From Sphingomonas hengshuiensis (GTDB taxonomy: Bacteria; Pseudomonadota; Alphaproteobacteria; Sphingomonadales; Sphingomonadaceae), in assembly GCF_000935025.1 (NCBI RefSeq), contig NZ_CP010836.1:4030001-4094000 (forward strand): a DNA stretch of 64,000 bases, in the 5' to 3' direction. Below, one piece after another: positions 8,479 through 16,028 of the stretch. The number at the start of each line of letters is the position of its first letter. Position 1 is the stretch's first letter. A program made the position numbers and the translations under genes. Under the pieces are notes generated by a model. It saw nothing but the letters and a program-made list of their open reading frames with translations. It ran no database searches and was not told the origin of the DNA.

Positions 8479-9401
8479 GCCCCGCGCGCCCCAATTTCGC
8501 CCGGCGCGCGGCGCTGGCCAGCGTCGCGACGGCGATTTTCCTTGGCACGCTCAAATCCTGGGCGGCCTGGGCGACGGGGTCGGTCGCGGTGCTCGCCAGC
8601 CTGGCGGACAGCCTGCTCGATCTCGTCGCGTCGCTGGTGACGTTGGGCGGGGTCCATTGGGCGGCGCAGCCCGCGGATGCCAAGCACCGTTTCGGCCATG
8701 GCAAGGCCGAGGCGCTGGCCGCGTTGTTCCAGGTCGCGATGATCGCGGTTTCGGCCTTCGCGATCCTGCTGCGCGCGGTCCAGCGGCTGGTCGTCGCGCA
8801 GGGGAGCAGCCATGCCGAGGCGGGGATCGGCGTGTCGGTGATCGCGATTCTCGCGACGCTGGCGCTGACCGCCTATCAGCGCGCCGCGATCCGCCGCACC
8901 GGCAGCATCGCGATCGGTGCCGACCATATCCATTACCAGTCGGACCTGTTCCTCAATGCCGCGGTGATCGCCGCACTCGCGCTCGACCAGTATCTCGGCT
9001 GGTCGGGGGCGGATGCGCTGTTCGGCATCGGCATCGCGCTGTGGCTGTTGTTCGGCGCGTGGCGCGCCTCGGTCGCGGCGATCGACCAGCTGATGGACAA
9101 GGAATGGCCAGAGGCGAAGCGCGCCCGCTTCGTCGAAGTCGCCGCGCGCCACCCCGAACTGATCGGCCTCCACGACCTGCGCACCCGCACCAGCGGCGCG
9201 CGCGACTTCGTCCAGTTCCATCTGTGGATGGACCCGAACATGACCGTCGCCGCCGCGCACGCCGTGCTCGACCGGCTCGAACACGCGCTCGAAGCCGAAT
9301 TTCCGGGGACCGAGATTCTCATCCATGTCGACCCCGAGGGGCAGGTCGACCAGCCCGACAATCCGCTTGCCGAAACCGATTTGCTGAAGGACGCCAAATG
9401 A
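8475..9401 (+). CDS. Cation diffusion facilitator (FieF/CzcD-type) metal efflux protein
   Basis: Inner-membrane proton/metal antiporter for Zn or Fe(II). About 308 residues with six predicted membrane segments and a cytoplasmic C-terminal domain (about 210-300). Visible metal-site motifs are the DxxxD of ADSLLDLV in membrane segment 2, the HRFGHGKAEA loop, and the HxxxD of HYQSD in segment 5. A TTG at 8475 overlapping the pdxH stop (TTGA) gives the normal family length; the longer open frame upstream overlaps pdxH and is not credible. The gene overlaps phzF by four bases (ATGA). Confidence 0.9.
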   Translation: MSPARPNFARRAALASVATAIFLGTLKSWAAWATGSVAVLASLADSLLDLVASLVTLGGVHWAAQPADAKHRFGHGKAEALAALFQVAMIAVSAFAILLRAVQRLVVAQGSSHAEAGIGVSVIAILATLALTAYQRAAIRRTGSIAIGADHIHYQSDLFLNAAVIAALALDQYLGWSGADALFGIGIALWLLFGAWRASVAAIDQLMDKEWPEAKRARFVEVAARHPELIGLHDLRTRTSGARDFVQFHLWMDPNMTVAAAHAVLDRLEHALEAEFPGTEILIHVDPEGQVDQPDNPLAETDLLKDAK

Positions 9402-10192
9402 AGCTCGTTTTCGCCCAGATCGACGCCTTTGCCAGCCGCCCGTTCACCGGCAACCCGGCGGCGGTGATCCCGCTGCGCAGCTGGCTCGACGACGCGGTGC
9501 TCCAGGCGATCGCCGAGGAGAACAACGTCGCCGAAACCGCCTTCTTCCTCCCCGACGAAAGCGGCACGGCGGATTTCGAGCTGCGCTGGTTCACGCCCAC
9601 GGTCGAAGTCGCATTGTGCGGCCATGCCACGCTGGCGAGCGGGCATCATGTGCTGAGCGCCGATCCCAGCCGCGACACCGTGACCTTCGCGACGCGCCAG
9701 TCGGGGGTGCTCGAGGTCCGCCGCGACGGCGCCGGCTATGCGGTATCGCTCCCCGCTTATGCGCCCGATCCGGTGGCGCTGCCCGATGTGCTGGCCGCGC
9801 TGGGCGTGGAAAGCGCCGTGGCAACGCTGCGCCACCCGCGCGGCTATGACCTGACCGTTCTCGACAGTGCCGAGGCGGTGCGGGCGCTCACCCCCGATTT
9901 CCGCGCGCTGGCGGCGCTGGGCGACACGCTCAACATCGTCACGGCGCCCGGCACCGATACCGACGTGATCAGCCGCGTCTTCGCCCCCGCCGCGGGGATC
10001 GACGAAGACCCGGTGACGGGATCGGCGCATGCCGTGCTGACTCCCTATTGGGCCGCCCGGCTGGGCCGCGACCGCTTCACCGCCTACCAGGCCTCGCGCC
10101 GCGGCGGGCATCTGACCTGCACGCTGGCGGGCGACCGCGCGGTGCTCGGCGGGCAGTGCGTGACGGTGATCGAGGGGGAAATGACGCTCTGA
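9398..10192 (+). CDS. PhzF-family isomerase/epimerase
   Basis: A 264-residue protein of the diaminopimelate-epimerase-like PhzF fold. The first half holds FTGNPAAV and NNVAETAFF, whose glutamate is the usual catalytic acid/base, then RWFTPTVEVALCGHATLA. The second half has DEDPVTGSAHAVLTPYW. Family members isomerise small metabolites and most have no known substrate; phenazine synthesis is not implied because no phz genes are present. It is the third gene of the pdxH-efflux-phzF run, joined by ATGA overlap. Confidence 0.9.
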   Translation: MKLVFAQIDAFASRPFTGNPAAVIPLRSWLDDAVLQAIAEENNVAETAFFLPDESGTADFELRWFTPTVEVALCGHATLASGHHVLSADPSRDTVTFATRQSGVLEVRRDGAGYAVSLPAYAPDPVALPDVLAALGVESAVATLRHPRGYDLTVLDSAEAVRALTPDFRALAALGDTLNIVTAPGTDTDVISRVFAPAAGIDEDPVTGSAHAVLTPYWAARLGRDRFTAYQASRRGGHLTCTLAGDRAVLGGQCVTVIEGEMTL

Positions 10193-10199
10193 GGGCCAG

Positions 10200-10233
10200 C
10201 CGCCTTCGCTCCCCCTGCCTGCAAGGGAGGGGT
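10200..10233. repeat. Small palindromic repeat downstream of phzF
   Basis: CTCCCCCTGCCTGCAAGGGAGGGG forms a short GC hairpin just after the phzF stop. It resembles the repeat inside ligD and may also serve as a transcription stop, although no T-tract follows. Confidence 0.5.
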
Positions 10234-10272
10234 ATCGTATAGGAAGGCTGGAAGTCGTTTTCTCTATTTCCC

Positions 10273-10426
10273 GTCACCCTGAACTTGTTTCAGGGTCCAA
10301 CGCGCCACGCGGGAATGCGGTGCGGGTTGCGCGTTGTGTTCGCGCGAGCCTGTGTTCCCCGAACACAGGCTTGGCCTGCCGGGGGCAGGCCAAAGCGCGA
10401 GCACTGAAACAAGTTCAGCATGACGA
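10273..10426. repeat. Nested palindromic element (BIME-like)
   Basis: Outer arms are GTCACCCTGAACTTGTTTCAG at the left and CTGAAACAAGTTCAGCATGAC at the right, nearly complementary. Inside are a CCTGTGTTC/GAACACAGG hairpin (about 10349-10368) and a TTGGCCTGCC/GGCAGGCCAA hairpin (about 10371-10393). The CTGAAACAAGTTCAG core is a familiar sphingomonad intergenic word. The whole gene-free stretch 10193-10516 is occupied by this element, the smaller repeat above and about 90 bases of unremarkable sequence. Confidence 0.8.
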
Positions 10427-10516
10427 AGTAAGAATAAGTGCGCACATTCATCTACGATTCTTCCGCCTTTTACAGCAGGAGATACATCAATTTCGACAGG
10501 GCAAAAGCGCCCCGCC

Positions 10517-10876
10517 TCACTGATACCGCAGCGTCTTCTCAAACCCCTCATTCGCCTTGGTCATCTTCGCCACCTTGCGCAAATGGCTGCGCACATGCCG
10601 TTCGAAGCGGACATCGTCGTTGATGCCCGTCGCGCGATATTCGTCCTGCCCGATCAGCGCCTTGATCCGCGCCGCGAATGCCGCCTGCGCATCGGCATCG
10701 TCGCCGGAGGCGAGCGCACGGCACGCCCATTCCTCGGCCGCCGCGAGGTCAAACTCGTCGCGCGCTTCATATCCGCGCCGATCCGCCGCCGCCTGATCCA
10801 GCCGCGCCGCCGCGATTCGGCGCTCCAGCCACGTCCGCACCACTTTGCCATCCCACGGCTTTGCCGGATCGGTCAT
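10517..10876 (-). CDS. Hypothetical protein, about 119 residues
   Basis: Not recognised. A soluble, mostly helical, charged protein with no signal peptide or membrane segment. The C-terminus is basic (FERHVRSHLRKVAKMTKANEG), which would suit nucleic acid contact but proves nothing. The ATG at 10876 has GGAG six bases upstream; a TTG four codons earlier is less likely. Codon use is typical of the neighbours. It stands alone between two repeat-bearing regions. Confidence 0.65.
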   Translation of the reverse strand: MTDPAKPWDGKVVRTWLERRIAAARLDQAAADRRGYEARDEFDLAAAEEWACRALASGDDADAQAAFAARIKALIGQDEYRATGINDDVRFERHVRSHLRKVAKMTKANEGFEKTLRYQ

Positions 10877-11022
10877 CACTGTCTCCAAAACTGCGACAAA
10901 AGCACTTTAAATGTAGGATTTCATCTGCTTTACGCTGGTAGATGCGCCGCCATCGCACCCCTTACGCGCCAAATCCAGCCCGCCGCAGCCCTGCGCGCGC
11001 CGGGATCGCGCGCGCGCGTGAG

Positions 11023-11109
11023 AACCCTAAACTTCGTAAACTTTGCCCGGGTGCGGCGCCGGCGCGCGGCGTCCTGCGCACCCCGATCAACCCTAAACTT
11101 CGTAAACTT
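11023..11109. repeat. Pair of exact 21-bp direct repeats
   Basis: AACCCTAAACTTCGTAAACTT occurs at 11023-11043 and again at 11089-11109, 66 bases apart, followed in both copies by (T/C)GC. The spacer is very GC-rich. The pair lies just downstream of mnmA (its stop is at 11128) in the 10877-11127 gene-free stretch. Function unknown; a protein-binding site or a repeat remnant are both possible. Confidence 0.8.
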
Positions 11110-11127
11110 CGCAGCGCCCGCGCCGCC

Positions 11128-12237
11128 TCACGCCGTCGCCATCTCGGCGCGTTCGGTCTCGGCGATCCAGCCGCCGCCCAGCACGCGGTCGCCGGCATAG
11201 AGCACGGCCGCCTGCCCCGGCGCGACGCCATATTCGGGGCTGTCGAACACCACCCGATCGCCCTCCAGCCGCGCGGGGACGGGCTTGGCGAGGCTGCGGA
11301 CCTTGGCGGTGACCGCGCCGGCAAAGCCCGCGCCCAGCCAGTTGATGTTCTCGATCCGCGCTGCCTGCACCGCCAGCGCGCGGCGGGGGCCGACCACGAC
11401 CTGGCGGCTCGCGGGGTCGAGCCGGATCACGTAGAGCGGCTCGGGCGTCCCGCCGATCTCGAGTCCCCGCCGCTGCCCGACCGTGAAGTGGATCAGCCCG
11501 CGGTGCATCCCCAGCACGCGCCCGGCCTCGTCGACGATCTCCCCGCCATTTTCCGCCTCGGGGCGCAGCTTCTTGACCAGCGAGGCATAATCGCCGTCGG
11601 GGACGAAGCAGATGTCCTGGCTGTCGGGCTTGCCCGCGACCCCCAGCCCCAGTTCGGCGGCGAGCGCACGCACCCGCGCCTTTTCCATCCCGCCCAGCGG
11701 GAAGCGCAGGAAATCGAGCTGGTCGCGCGTGGTCGCGAACAGGAAATAGCTCTGGTCGCGCGCCGGATCGACTGCGCGGTGCAATTCGGCGCCGGCCGCG
11801 CCCATCACGCGGCGGACATAATGGCCGGTCGCGAGGCAATCGGCGCCCAGGTCGCGCGCCAGCTTGAACAGATCGGTGAATTTGGGGCCCATATTGCACT
11901 TCACGCACGGAATGGGGGTGCGCCCGGCCAGATATTCGTCGGCGAAATCGTCGATCACGGTCTCGCGGAAGCTGCTTTCATGGTCGAACACATAATGCGC
12001 GATGCCGAGCCGGTCGCACACCGCGCGCGCGTCGCGAATGTCGCGGCCCGCGCAGCACGAACCGGCGCGGCCCACCGCCTCGCCATGGTCATAGAGCTGG
12101 AGCGTCACGCCGATCGTCTCGGCGCCGGTGGCGGCGGCAAGCGCAGCGACGACCGAGGAATCGACGCCGCCCGACATGGCGACGACGATGCGCCGCGCGG
12201 AGAGCGGAGGCTCGAGCTGGAAGTCTGCGGGGGTCAT
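11128..12237 (-). CDS. mnmA: tRNA-specific 2-thiouridylase
   Basis: Makes 2-thiouridine at position 34 of Lys, Glu and Gln tRNAs in the cytoplasm, using ATP and sulfur relayed by a persulfide chain. The 369-residue protein has the PP-loop SGGVDSS at 22-28, the catalytic Cys111 in CVKCN and the second active cysteine Cys210 in DSQDICFV, then the central and beta-barrel C-terminal domains ([18 protein letters not shown]). Length matches the family. It is monocistronic here, with the direct repeats just downstream. Confidence 0.96.
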   Translation of the reverse strand: MTPADFQLEPPLSARRIVVAMSGGVDSSVVAALAAATGAETIGVTLQLYDHGEAVGRAGSCCAGRDIRDARAVCDRLGIAHYVFDHESSFRETVIDDFADEYLAGRTPIPCVKCNMGPKFTDLFKLARDLGADCLATGHYVRRVMGAAGAELHRAVDPARDQSYFLFATTRDQLDFLRFPLGGMEKARVRALAAELGLGVAGKPDSQDICFVPDGDYASLVKKLRPEAENGGEIVDEAGRVLGMHRGLIHFTVGQRRGLEIGGTPEPLYVIRLDPASRQVVVGPRRALAVQAARIENINWLGAGFAGAVTAKVRSLAKPVPARLEGDRVVFDSPEYGVAPGQAAVLYAGDRVLGGGWIAETERAEMATA

Positions 12238-12391
12238 CCTGCGCGCGCCATAGGCGTATCTGCCGCCGCGATCCAGTCACCGGGCTGCGAAAGGTTTTGC
12301 AAACTCTGGTTAAGCGCCCGTTTGGACGACATTTACTGTGCCTTCATTCCACTCGGATACAATTGCCCCATGATAGAGTTGAAACGGATGG

Positions 12392-12616
12392 ATGCGCGTG
12401 GATTTGAGCTTCGCCAGAGGGGATCGCGACGGGGCGGCCACAGCCCTGCCGACCGAGCTGGCAGTGCTGCTCGCCGGAGTCGTCGCACGGCAGGCGGCGA
12501 GCCCGACTGCGCGCGCTCAGGCGCTGTTGTCGCGTGCGATGCCGGTCGATGCCGCGCTTGCTCCGGTTCACGGGGCATTTCATCGCGTTGTGGCTGCGGC
12601 GCTAAAGCGCTGGTAA
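12392..12616 (+). CDS. Possible small hypothetical protein (74 residues)
   Basis: A short open frame with GC-rich third codon positions like those of real neighbours, Ala/Val/Leu-rich and without a recognisable domain. The ribosome binding site before the ATG is weak. It would end within an imperfect dyad (GGTAACAC at 12612 against GTGTTTACC at 12631) that precedes sciP. The rest of 12238-12720 shows nothing else that I can name. Confidence 0.35.
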   Translation: MRVDLSFARGDRDGAATALPTELAVLLAGVVARQAASPTARAQALLSRAMPVDAALAPVHGAFHRVVAAALKRW

Positions 12617-12720
12617 CACTTGTAAAGAACGTGTTTACCGCGCCGTTTTAAGGGTTGTTCAGTGCGACGTGTAACAGTCGCACCTGTGAGTAAGGGGCCC
12701 CCGCCCCGAGAGGCATGTAG

Positions 12721-13020
12721 ATGATTGAGAACCAGAAGATCCGTCCTGCCAAGGTGATCGGTCCGCTTGGAGAGCCGCTGACGCTCGACACGCTGCCGCC
12801 ACCCGATACGACCCGCTGGGTGGTCCGTCGCAAGGCGGAGGTGGTTGCCGCCGTCAATGGCGGGCTGCTCAGCGTCGACGAAGTCTGCGAGCGCTACGGC
12901 CTCACGGTCGAGGAGTTCGCCGGCTGGCAGCGTGCAATCGATCGGTCGGGGATGCCCGGGCTGCGCGTGACGCGCATCCAGCATTATCGATCGCTGTACG
13001 AACGCCAGCAGAAATATTGA
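12721..13020 (+). CDS. sciP: SciP-type CtrA inhibitory protein (DUF1153)
   Basis: A 99-residue DUF1153 protein with a winged/helix-turn-helix region (about 30-80: TTRWVVRRKAEVV, LLSVDEVCERYGLTVEEF). In Caulobacter the family member SciP binds the master regulator CtrA and blocks recruitment of RNA polymerase in G1 cells; the same role in cell-cycle control is inferred here from family membership. The ATG at 12721 follows a GAGAGG-like site. The upstream region lacks a perfect TTAA-N7-TTAA CtrA box, so feedback regulation cannot be claimed from sequence. Confidence 0.88.
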   Translation: MIENQKIRPAKVIGPLGEPLTLDTLPPPDTTRWVVRRKAEVVAAVNGGLLSVDEVCERYGLTVEEFAGWQRAIDRSGMPGLRVTRIQHYRSLYERQQKY

Positions 13021-13049
13021 GGCGCGCCTCCCCTTTCGCGCTTCCGACG

Positions 13050-13084
13050 GCCCGTCCCCTTCTCTCCCGGGGGGCGGGCTGTTT
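13050..13084 (+). terminator. GC hairpin after sciP
   Basis: GCCCGTCCCC at 13050-13059 pairs with GGGGGGCGGGC at 13069-13079 and is followed by TGTTT. The position 30 bases after the sciP stop fits intrinsic termination. Confidence 0.65.
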
Positions 13085-13112
13085 CGTGAGCGGCACGAAA
13101 GAAGCGCCGTAA

Positions 13113-13148
13113 GGTTCCGTGCGATCGAGGAAAAATCGATACGGAACC
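13113..13148. promoter_or_regulatory. Inverted repeat upstream of a GlsB/YeaQ gene
   Basis: GGTTCCGT at 13113-13120 is repeated inverted as ACGGAACC at 13141-13148, with a further ATCGA/TCGAT pairing inside. The right arm includes GGAAC, the -35 word of EcfG-type general stress promoters, but no convincing -10 follows. It lies 66 bases before the start at 13214 and could be an operator or hairpin. Confidence 0.4.
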
Positions 13149-13213
13149 AACATGACCGCTGTGAATTTCCCCACCATCGCCCGGCCCGTCGGGCAACAAT
13201 GGAGGGACAAATC

Positions 13214-13468
13214 ATGGGTCTTATTGTTTGGCTCGTCATCGGCGGTGTTGTCGGTTGGCTCGCGAGCATCATCATGCGTACGGATGGCCAGCAGGGCATC
13301 TTTCTGAACATCATCGTCGGCATCGTCGGCGCGTTCGTCGGCGGCCTGCTGTTCGGCGGCTCGATCAACAACAGCTCAATCACGGTATCGACGTTCCTGG
13401 TGTCGCTGGTGGGTGCAATCATCCTCCTCGCGATCGTCAACCTGGTGCGCCGCGGCTCGGTCCGCTAA
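13214..13468 (+). CDS. GlsB/YeaQ/YmgE family small membrane protein
   Basis: An 84-residue, glycine-rich protein of the transglycosylase-associated family with three hydrophobic helices (about 2-20, 28-50, 57-78). Family proteins are small inner-membrane proteins often induced by stress; biochemical activity is not established and the transglycosylase name is only historical. The ATG at 13214 is preceded by a GGAGG site nine bases away; an ATG 15 bases earlier would remove that site. A second family member lies at 14336-14596. Confidence 0.88.
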   Translation: MGLIVWLVIGGVVGWLASIIMRTDGQQGIFLNIIVGIVGAFVGGLLFGGSINNSSITVSTFLVSLVGAIILLAIVNLVRRGSVR

Positions 13469-13484
13469 CCAGCGACCCGCAGCA

Positions 13485-13522
13485 GAAAAAGGGGCTGCCC
13501 GGCGACGGGCGGCCCCTTTTTT
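13485..13522. terminator. Bidirectional intrinsic terminator
   Basis: AAAAAGGGGCTGCCCG pairs with CGGGCGGCCCCTTTTTT around a GCGA loop. It sits between two convergent genes (ending at 13468 and 13526) and has an A-tract and a T-tract, so it can stop transcription from both sides. Confidence 0.93.
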
Positions 13523-13525
13523 GCG

Positions 13526-14251
13526 TCACTTGAGCAGGAAGCGCACCGTCACTGCGACGGTCAGCTCATTCTCGCCCGCCGCAACCTGGGTGTCCGACGC
13601 CGCCTCCTTGGAGCGCGCCGTGAACGCGGGCATCGGCATCGGCTGAGGCGACGCGCCGGCTTCGGCGATCGACACGATCCGCGCGACCGACAGTCCCGCC
13701 GCCTTGGCATAGAGCTCGGCCCGCGCCCGCGCCGTGGCGATCGCGGCAACCCGCGCCTCGTCGAGCGCAGCCTGTGGCTTCTCGATCACCAGCGTCGGCC
13801 CCTGCAGGTTGTTCGCGCCCTGCGCCACGAGAAGGTCGAGGATGCGGCCGCTGCGGGCGATGTCGCGAAAGCGCACGCTGACCTGGTTGGTCGCCTGATA
13901 CCCGGTCAGCACAGGCGGCTGGTTCTCGACATAGCGATATTGCGGGCTCAGCGCGATGCTGCTCGTCTGGATATCGCGCGCGGCGATCCCGGCGCCCTTC
14001 AGCGCCGCGAGCACCGCCCCCATCCGCGACGCATTCTCGCGCATCGCCTCGGCGGCGCTCGGCTGGAGCGTGGTCACCCCGGCCTGGATCAGCGCGAGAT
14101 CGGGCACCCGCGTGCTGGTGCCCTCGGCGGAGATTTCGAGCAGCGTGCCCTCGGCAAGGATCGTGGCCGCAGCCGGCAACCCCTGCGCCGCTGCTGGCAC
14201 GGCGTGAAAGGCGGCGACTGCTGCGGTCGCGATCAGGGCGGTACGAAACAT
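13526..14251 (-). CDS. SIMPL domain (DUF541) exported protein
   Basis: A 241-residue protein with a Sec signal peptide (about 1-21, cut after VPAAA) and a SIMPL/DUF541 domain from about 30 to 240, seen in EISAEGTSTRVPDLALIQAGV, YRYVENQP and ARARAELYAKAAGLSVARIVSI. Family members are periplasmic or outer-membrane associated, and some are linked to oxidative stress; a molecular role is not known. The ATG at 14251 has AGGAG eight bases upstream, which rules out the longer open frame. Confidence 0.87.
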   Translation of the reverse strand: MFRTALIATAAVAAFHAVPAAAQGLPAAATILAEGTLLEISAEGTSTRVPDLALIQAGVTTLQPSAAEAMRENASRMGAVLAALKGAGIAARDIQTSSIALSPQYRYVENQPPVLTGYQATNQVSVRFRDIARSGRILDLLVAQGANNLQGPTLVIEKPQAALDEARVAAIATARARAELYAKAAGLSVARIVSIAEAGASPQPMPMPAFTARSKEAASDTQVAAGENELTVAVTVRFLLK

Positions 14252-14335
14252 AATGCTCTCCTGGAAATAACTGTCCCGCGCGCAGCCTTGCCGCACGCGG
14301 GACAAATGAAAGCTGAACGAACCGCCGCGGCGGGA

Positions 14336-14596
14336 TCAGGTGCGGCGGACCATCACCATCCGGTACAACGCCAGCAGCACGACCGATCCCGCGGTCGCGG
14401 CGGCATAGGCCTGCCACGTGCTGTCGCGCACGTCGAGGCCGAGCAGCGGCGTCAGGTAAAAGGCCAGCAACGCGCCGGCGATGCCGAGCAGAATCGTCAC
14501 GATGATGCCGCCGGGGTCCCTGCCCGGCATGAGAAGCTTACCCAACGCACCGGCGACCAGGCCGATCAGAAGCCAACCGATAATCCCCGTGGGCAT
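14336..14596 (-). CDS. GlsB/YeaQ/YmgE family small membrane protein (second copy)
   Basis: An 86-residue, three-helix glycine-rich membrane protein of the same family as the gene at 13214. The motif GWLLIGLVAGALGKLLMPGRDPGG is characteristic. An AGGAG-type site precedes the ATG at 14596. It ends 84 bases before the SIMPL gene start on the same strand, so the two may be cotranscribed. Sequence divergence from the first copy indicates an old duplication or separate acquisition. Confidence 0.87.
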   Translation of the reverse strand: MPTGIIGWLLIGLVAGALGKLLMPGRDPGGIIVTILLGIAGALLAFYLTPLLGLDVRDSTWQAYAAATAGSVVLLALYRMVMVRRT

Positions 14597-14827
14597 ATTG
14601 TCCTCCTGAAAACGGCCCATCCGCGCGAGCCTGGACAAACCTTGCGCCAAGCCCGCGCGGATGCAACCGTTTCTTCCCGGCAACGATCGGTTACCCTTGC
14701 GAAACGCCCGCGTCTGGGGCATTTCGCGGCTGCGAAGAAACGGCACTTGCGGGGAGTGCCTTATTCCAATAATACAGTGGCTGTTTCGCAAAGCATCGGG
14801 CCGATGCCCGGGGTCGCGGTGGCGCAT

Positions 14828-16015
14828 ATGAAGTACGAGGGCAGGATGTTGGGACGGCAGGAACGGCTGGAGTTCACCGGCGAAGAGACCGGGGTACGCA
14901 GCCGCCGGTGGATCTGGATCGGTGCATTGGTGGTGGTTATCCTCGCCGCCGCCGCGTTCTTCCTTCTGAACGGCAGCAGCGACGACGCGGCGAAGGGCGC
15001 CGCCGGGGCTCCCGGGCAATCGCAGATCCCGACCGTCACGGTCGCGGTCCCCGGGCGCAAGACCGTGCAGACCGTGATCACCGGCACCGGCAGCCTGGCG
15101 GCGCGGCGCGAAATGCCCGTCGGCGTCGCCGGCGAAGGCGGGATGGTGACGCGCGTGCTCGTCGAGCCCGGCAGCTGGGTCGGCGCGGGACAGGTGCTCG
15201 CAACGGTCGATCGCTCGGTCCAGGCGCAGACCGCCGAATCGCTCGCCGCATCGGTCCGCGTGGCACAGGCCGACGCCCGGCTCGCCCAGGCCGAACTCGA
15301 CCGCGCGCAGAAACTGGTCGCAAACGGATTCATTTCCAAGGCCGATATCGATCGCAAGACCGCGGCGCGCGACCAGGCGCTGGCGCGGGTCCGCGTCGCG
15401 CAGGCACAGCTTTCGGAGACCGACGCGCGCAACCGCCGGCTGGATATCCGCGCCCCCGCCGCTGGACTGGTGCTGACGCGCGGCGTCGAGCCGGGCCAGA
15501 TCGTCAGCTCGGGCAGCGGCGTGCTCTTCCGCCTCGCAATGGGTGGACAGATGGAATTGCGCACCCAGCTTGCCGAGATAGACCTGCAACGGCTGCGCGC
15601 CGGGGCACCGGCCGAAGTGACTCCCACCGGCACCACCCAGACGTTCAAGGGCGAAGTGTGGCAGGTGTCGCCGATCATCGATCCGCAGACGCGCCAGGGC
15701 ATTGCGCGCATCGCGCTCGCTTATGATGCCGCGCTGCGCCCCGGCGGCTTCGCCAGCGCGCGGATCGTCGCCGGCGCGACCCAGGCGGTCACGCTTCCGC
15801 AATCGGCGATACAGAGCGACGCGCAGGGCAATTTCGTCTATACGCTGAACGCCAAGAATGAAGCGGTGCGCGTGCCCGTAACGCTCGGCGAGGTGTCCGA
15901 AGCCGGGGTGGCGATCGCCAGCGGGCTTGCGGGCAATGAGCGCGTCGTGCTCACTGCGGGTGCGTTCCTGAATCCCGGCCAGAAGGTGATACCGAACCTT
16001 CAGCCCCAGAAGTAA
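14828..16015 (+). CDS. RND efflux periplasmic adaptor (membrane fusion protein)
   Basis: A 395-residue HlyD/AcrA-type adaptor that links the RND pump to an outer-membrane channel. It has an N-terminal anchor helix (about 28-47), a lipoyl half-motif (MPVGVAGEGGMVTRVLVEPGSWVGAGQVLA), an alpha-hairpin rich in Ala/Gln/Arg (about 140-205), the second lipoyl half (LDIRAPAAGLVLTRGVEPGQIV) and beta-barrel/membrane-proximal domains. The first ATG (14828) is used; an ATG at 14846 is possible. It is followed after 13 bases by its pump gene. No TolC-like gene is nearby. The 14597-14827 gap shows no clear promoter. Confidence 0.92.
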   Translation: MKYEGRMLGRQERLEFTGEETGVRSRRWIWIGALVVVILAAAAFFLLNGSSDDAAKGAAGAPGQSQIPTVTVAVPGRKTVQTVITGTGSLAARREMPVGVAGEGGMVTRVLVEPGSWVGAGQVLATVDRSVQAQTAESLAASVRVAQADARLAQAELDRAQKLVANGFISKADIDRKTAARDQALARVRVAQAQLSETDARNRRLDIRAPAAGLVLTRGVEPGQIVSSGSGVLFRLAMGGQMELRTQLAEIDLQRLRAGAPAEVTPTGTTQTFKGEVWQVSPIIDPQTRQGIARIALAYDAALRPGGFASARIVAGATQAVTLPQSAIQSDAQGNFVYTLNAKNEAVRVPVTLGEVSEAGVAIASGLAGNERVVLTAGAFLNPGQKVIPNLQPQK

Positions 16016-16028
16016 AAGAGGCGCGGCG

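Noticed and set aside
12601-12720. CtrA-binding box upstream of sciP
   Set aside because: TTAA words occur, but not in the TTAA-N7-TTAA arrangement, so no box can be supported.
13143-13175. EcfG general stress promoter (GGAAC -35)
   Set aside because: The -35 word is present but no GTT-type -10 element lies at the required distance; only the inverted repeat is reported.
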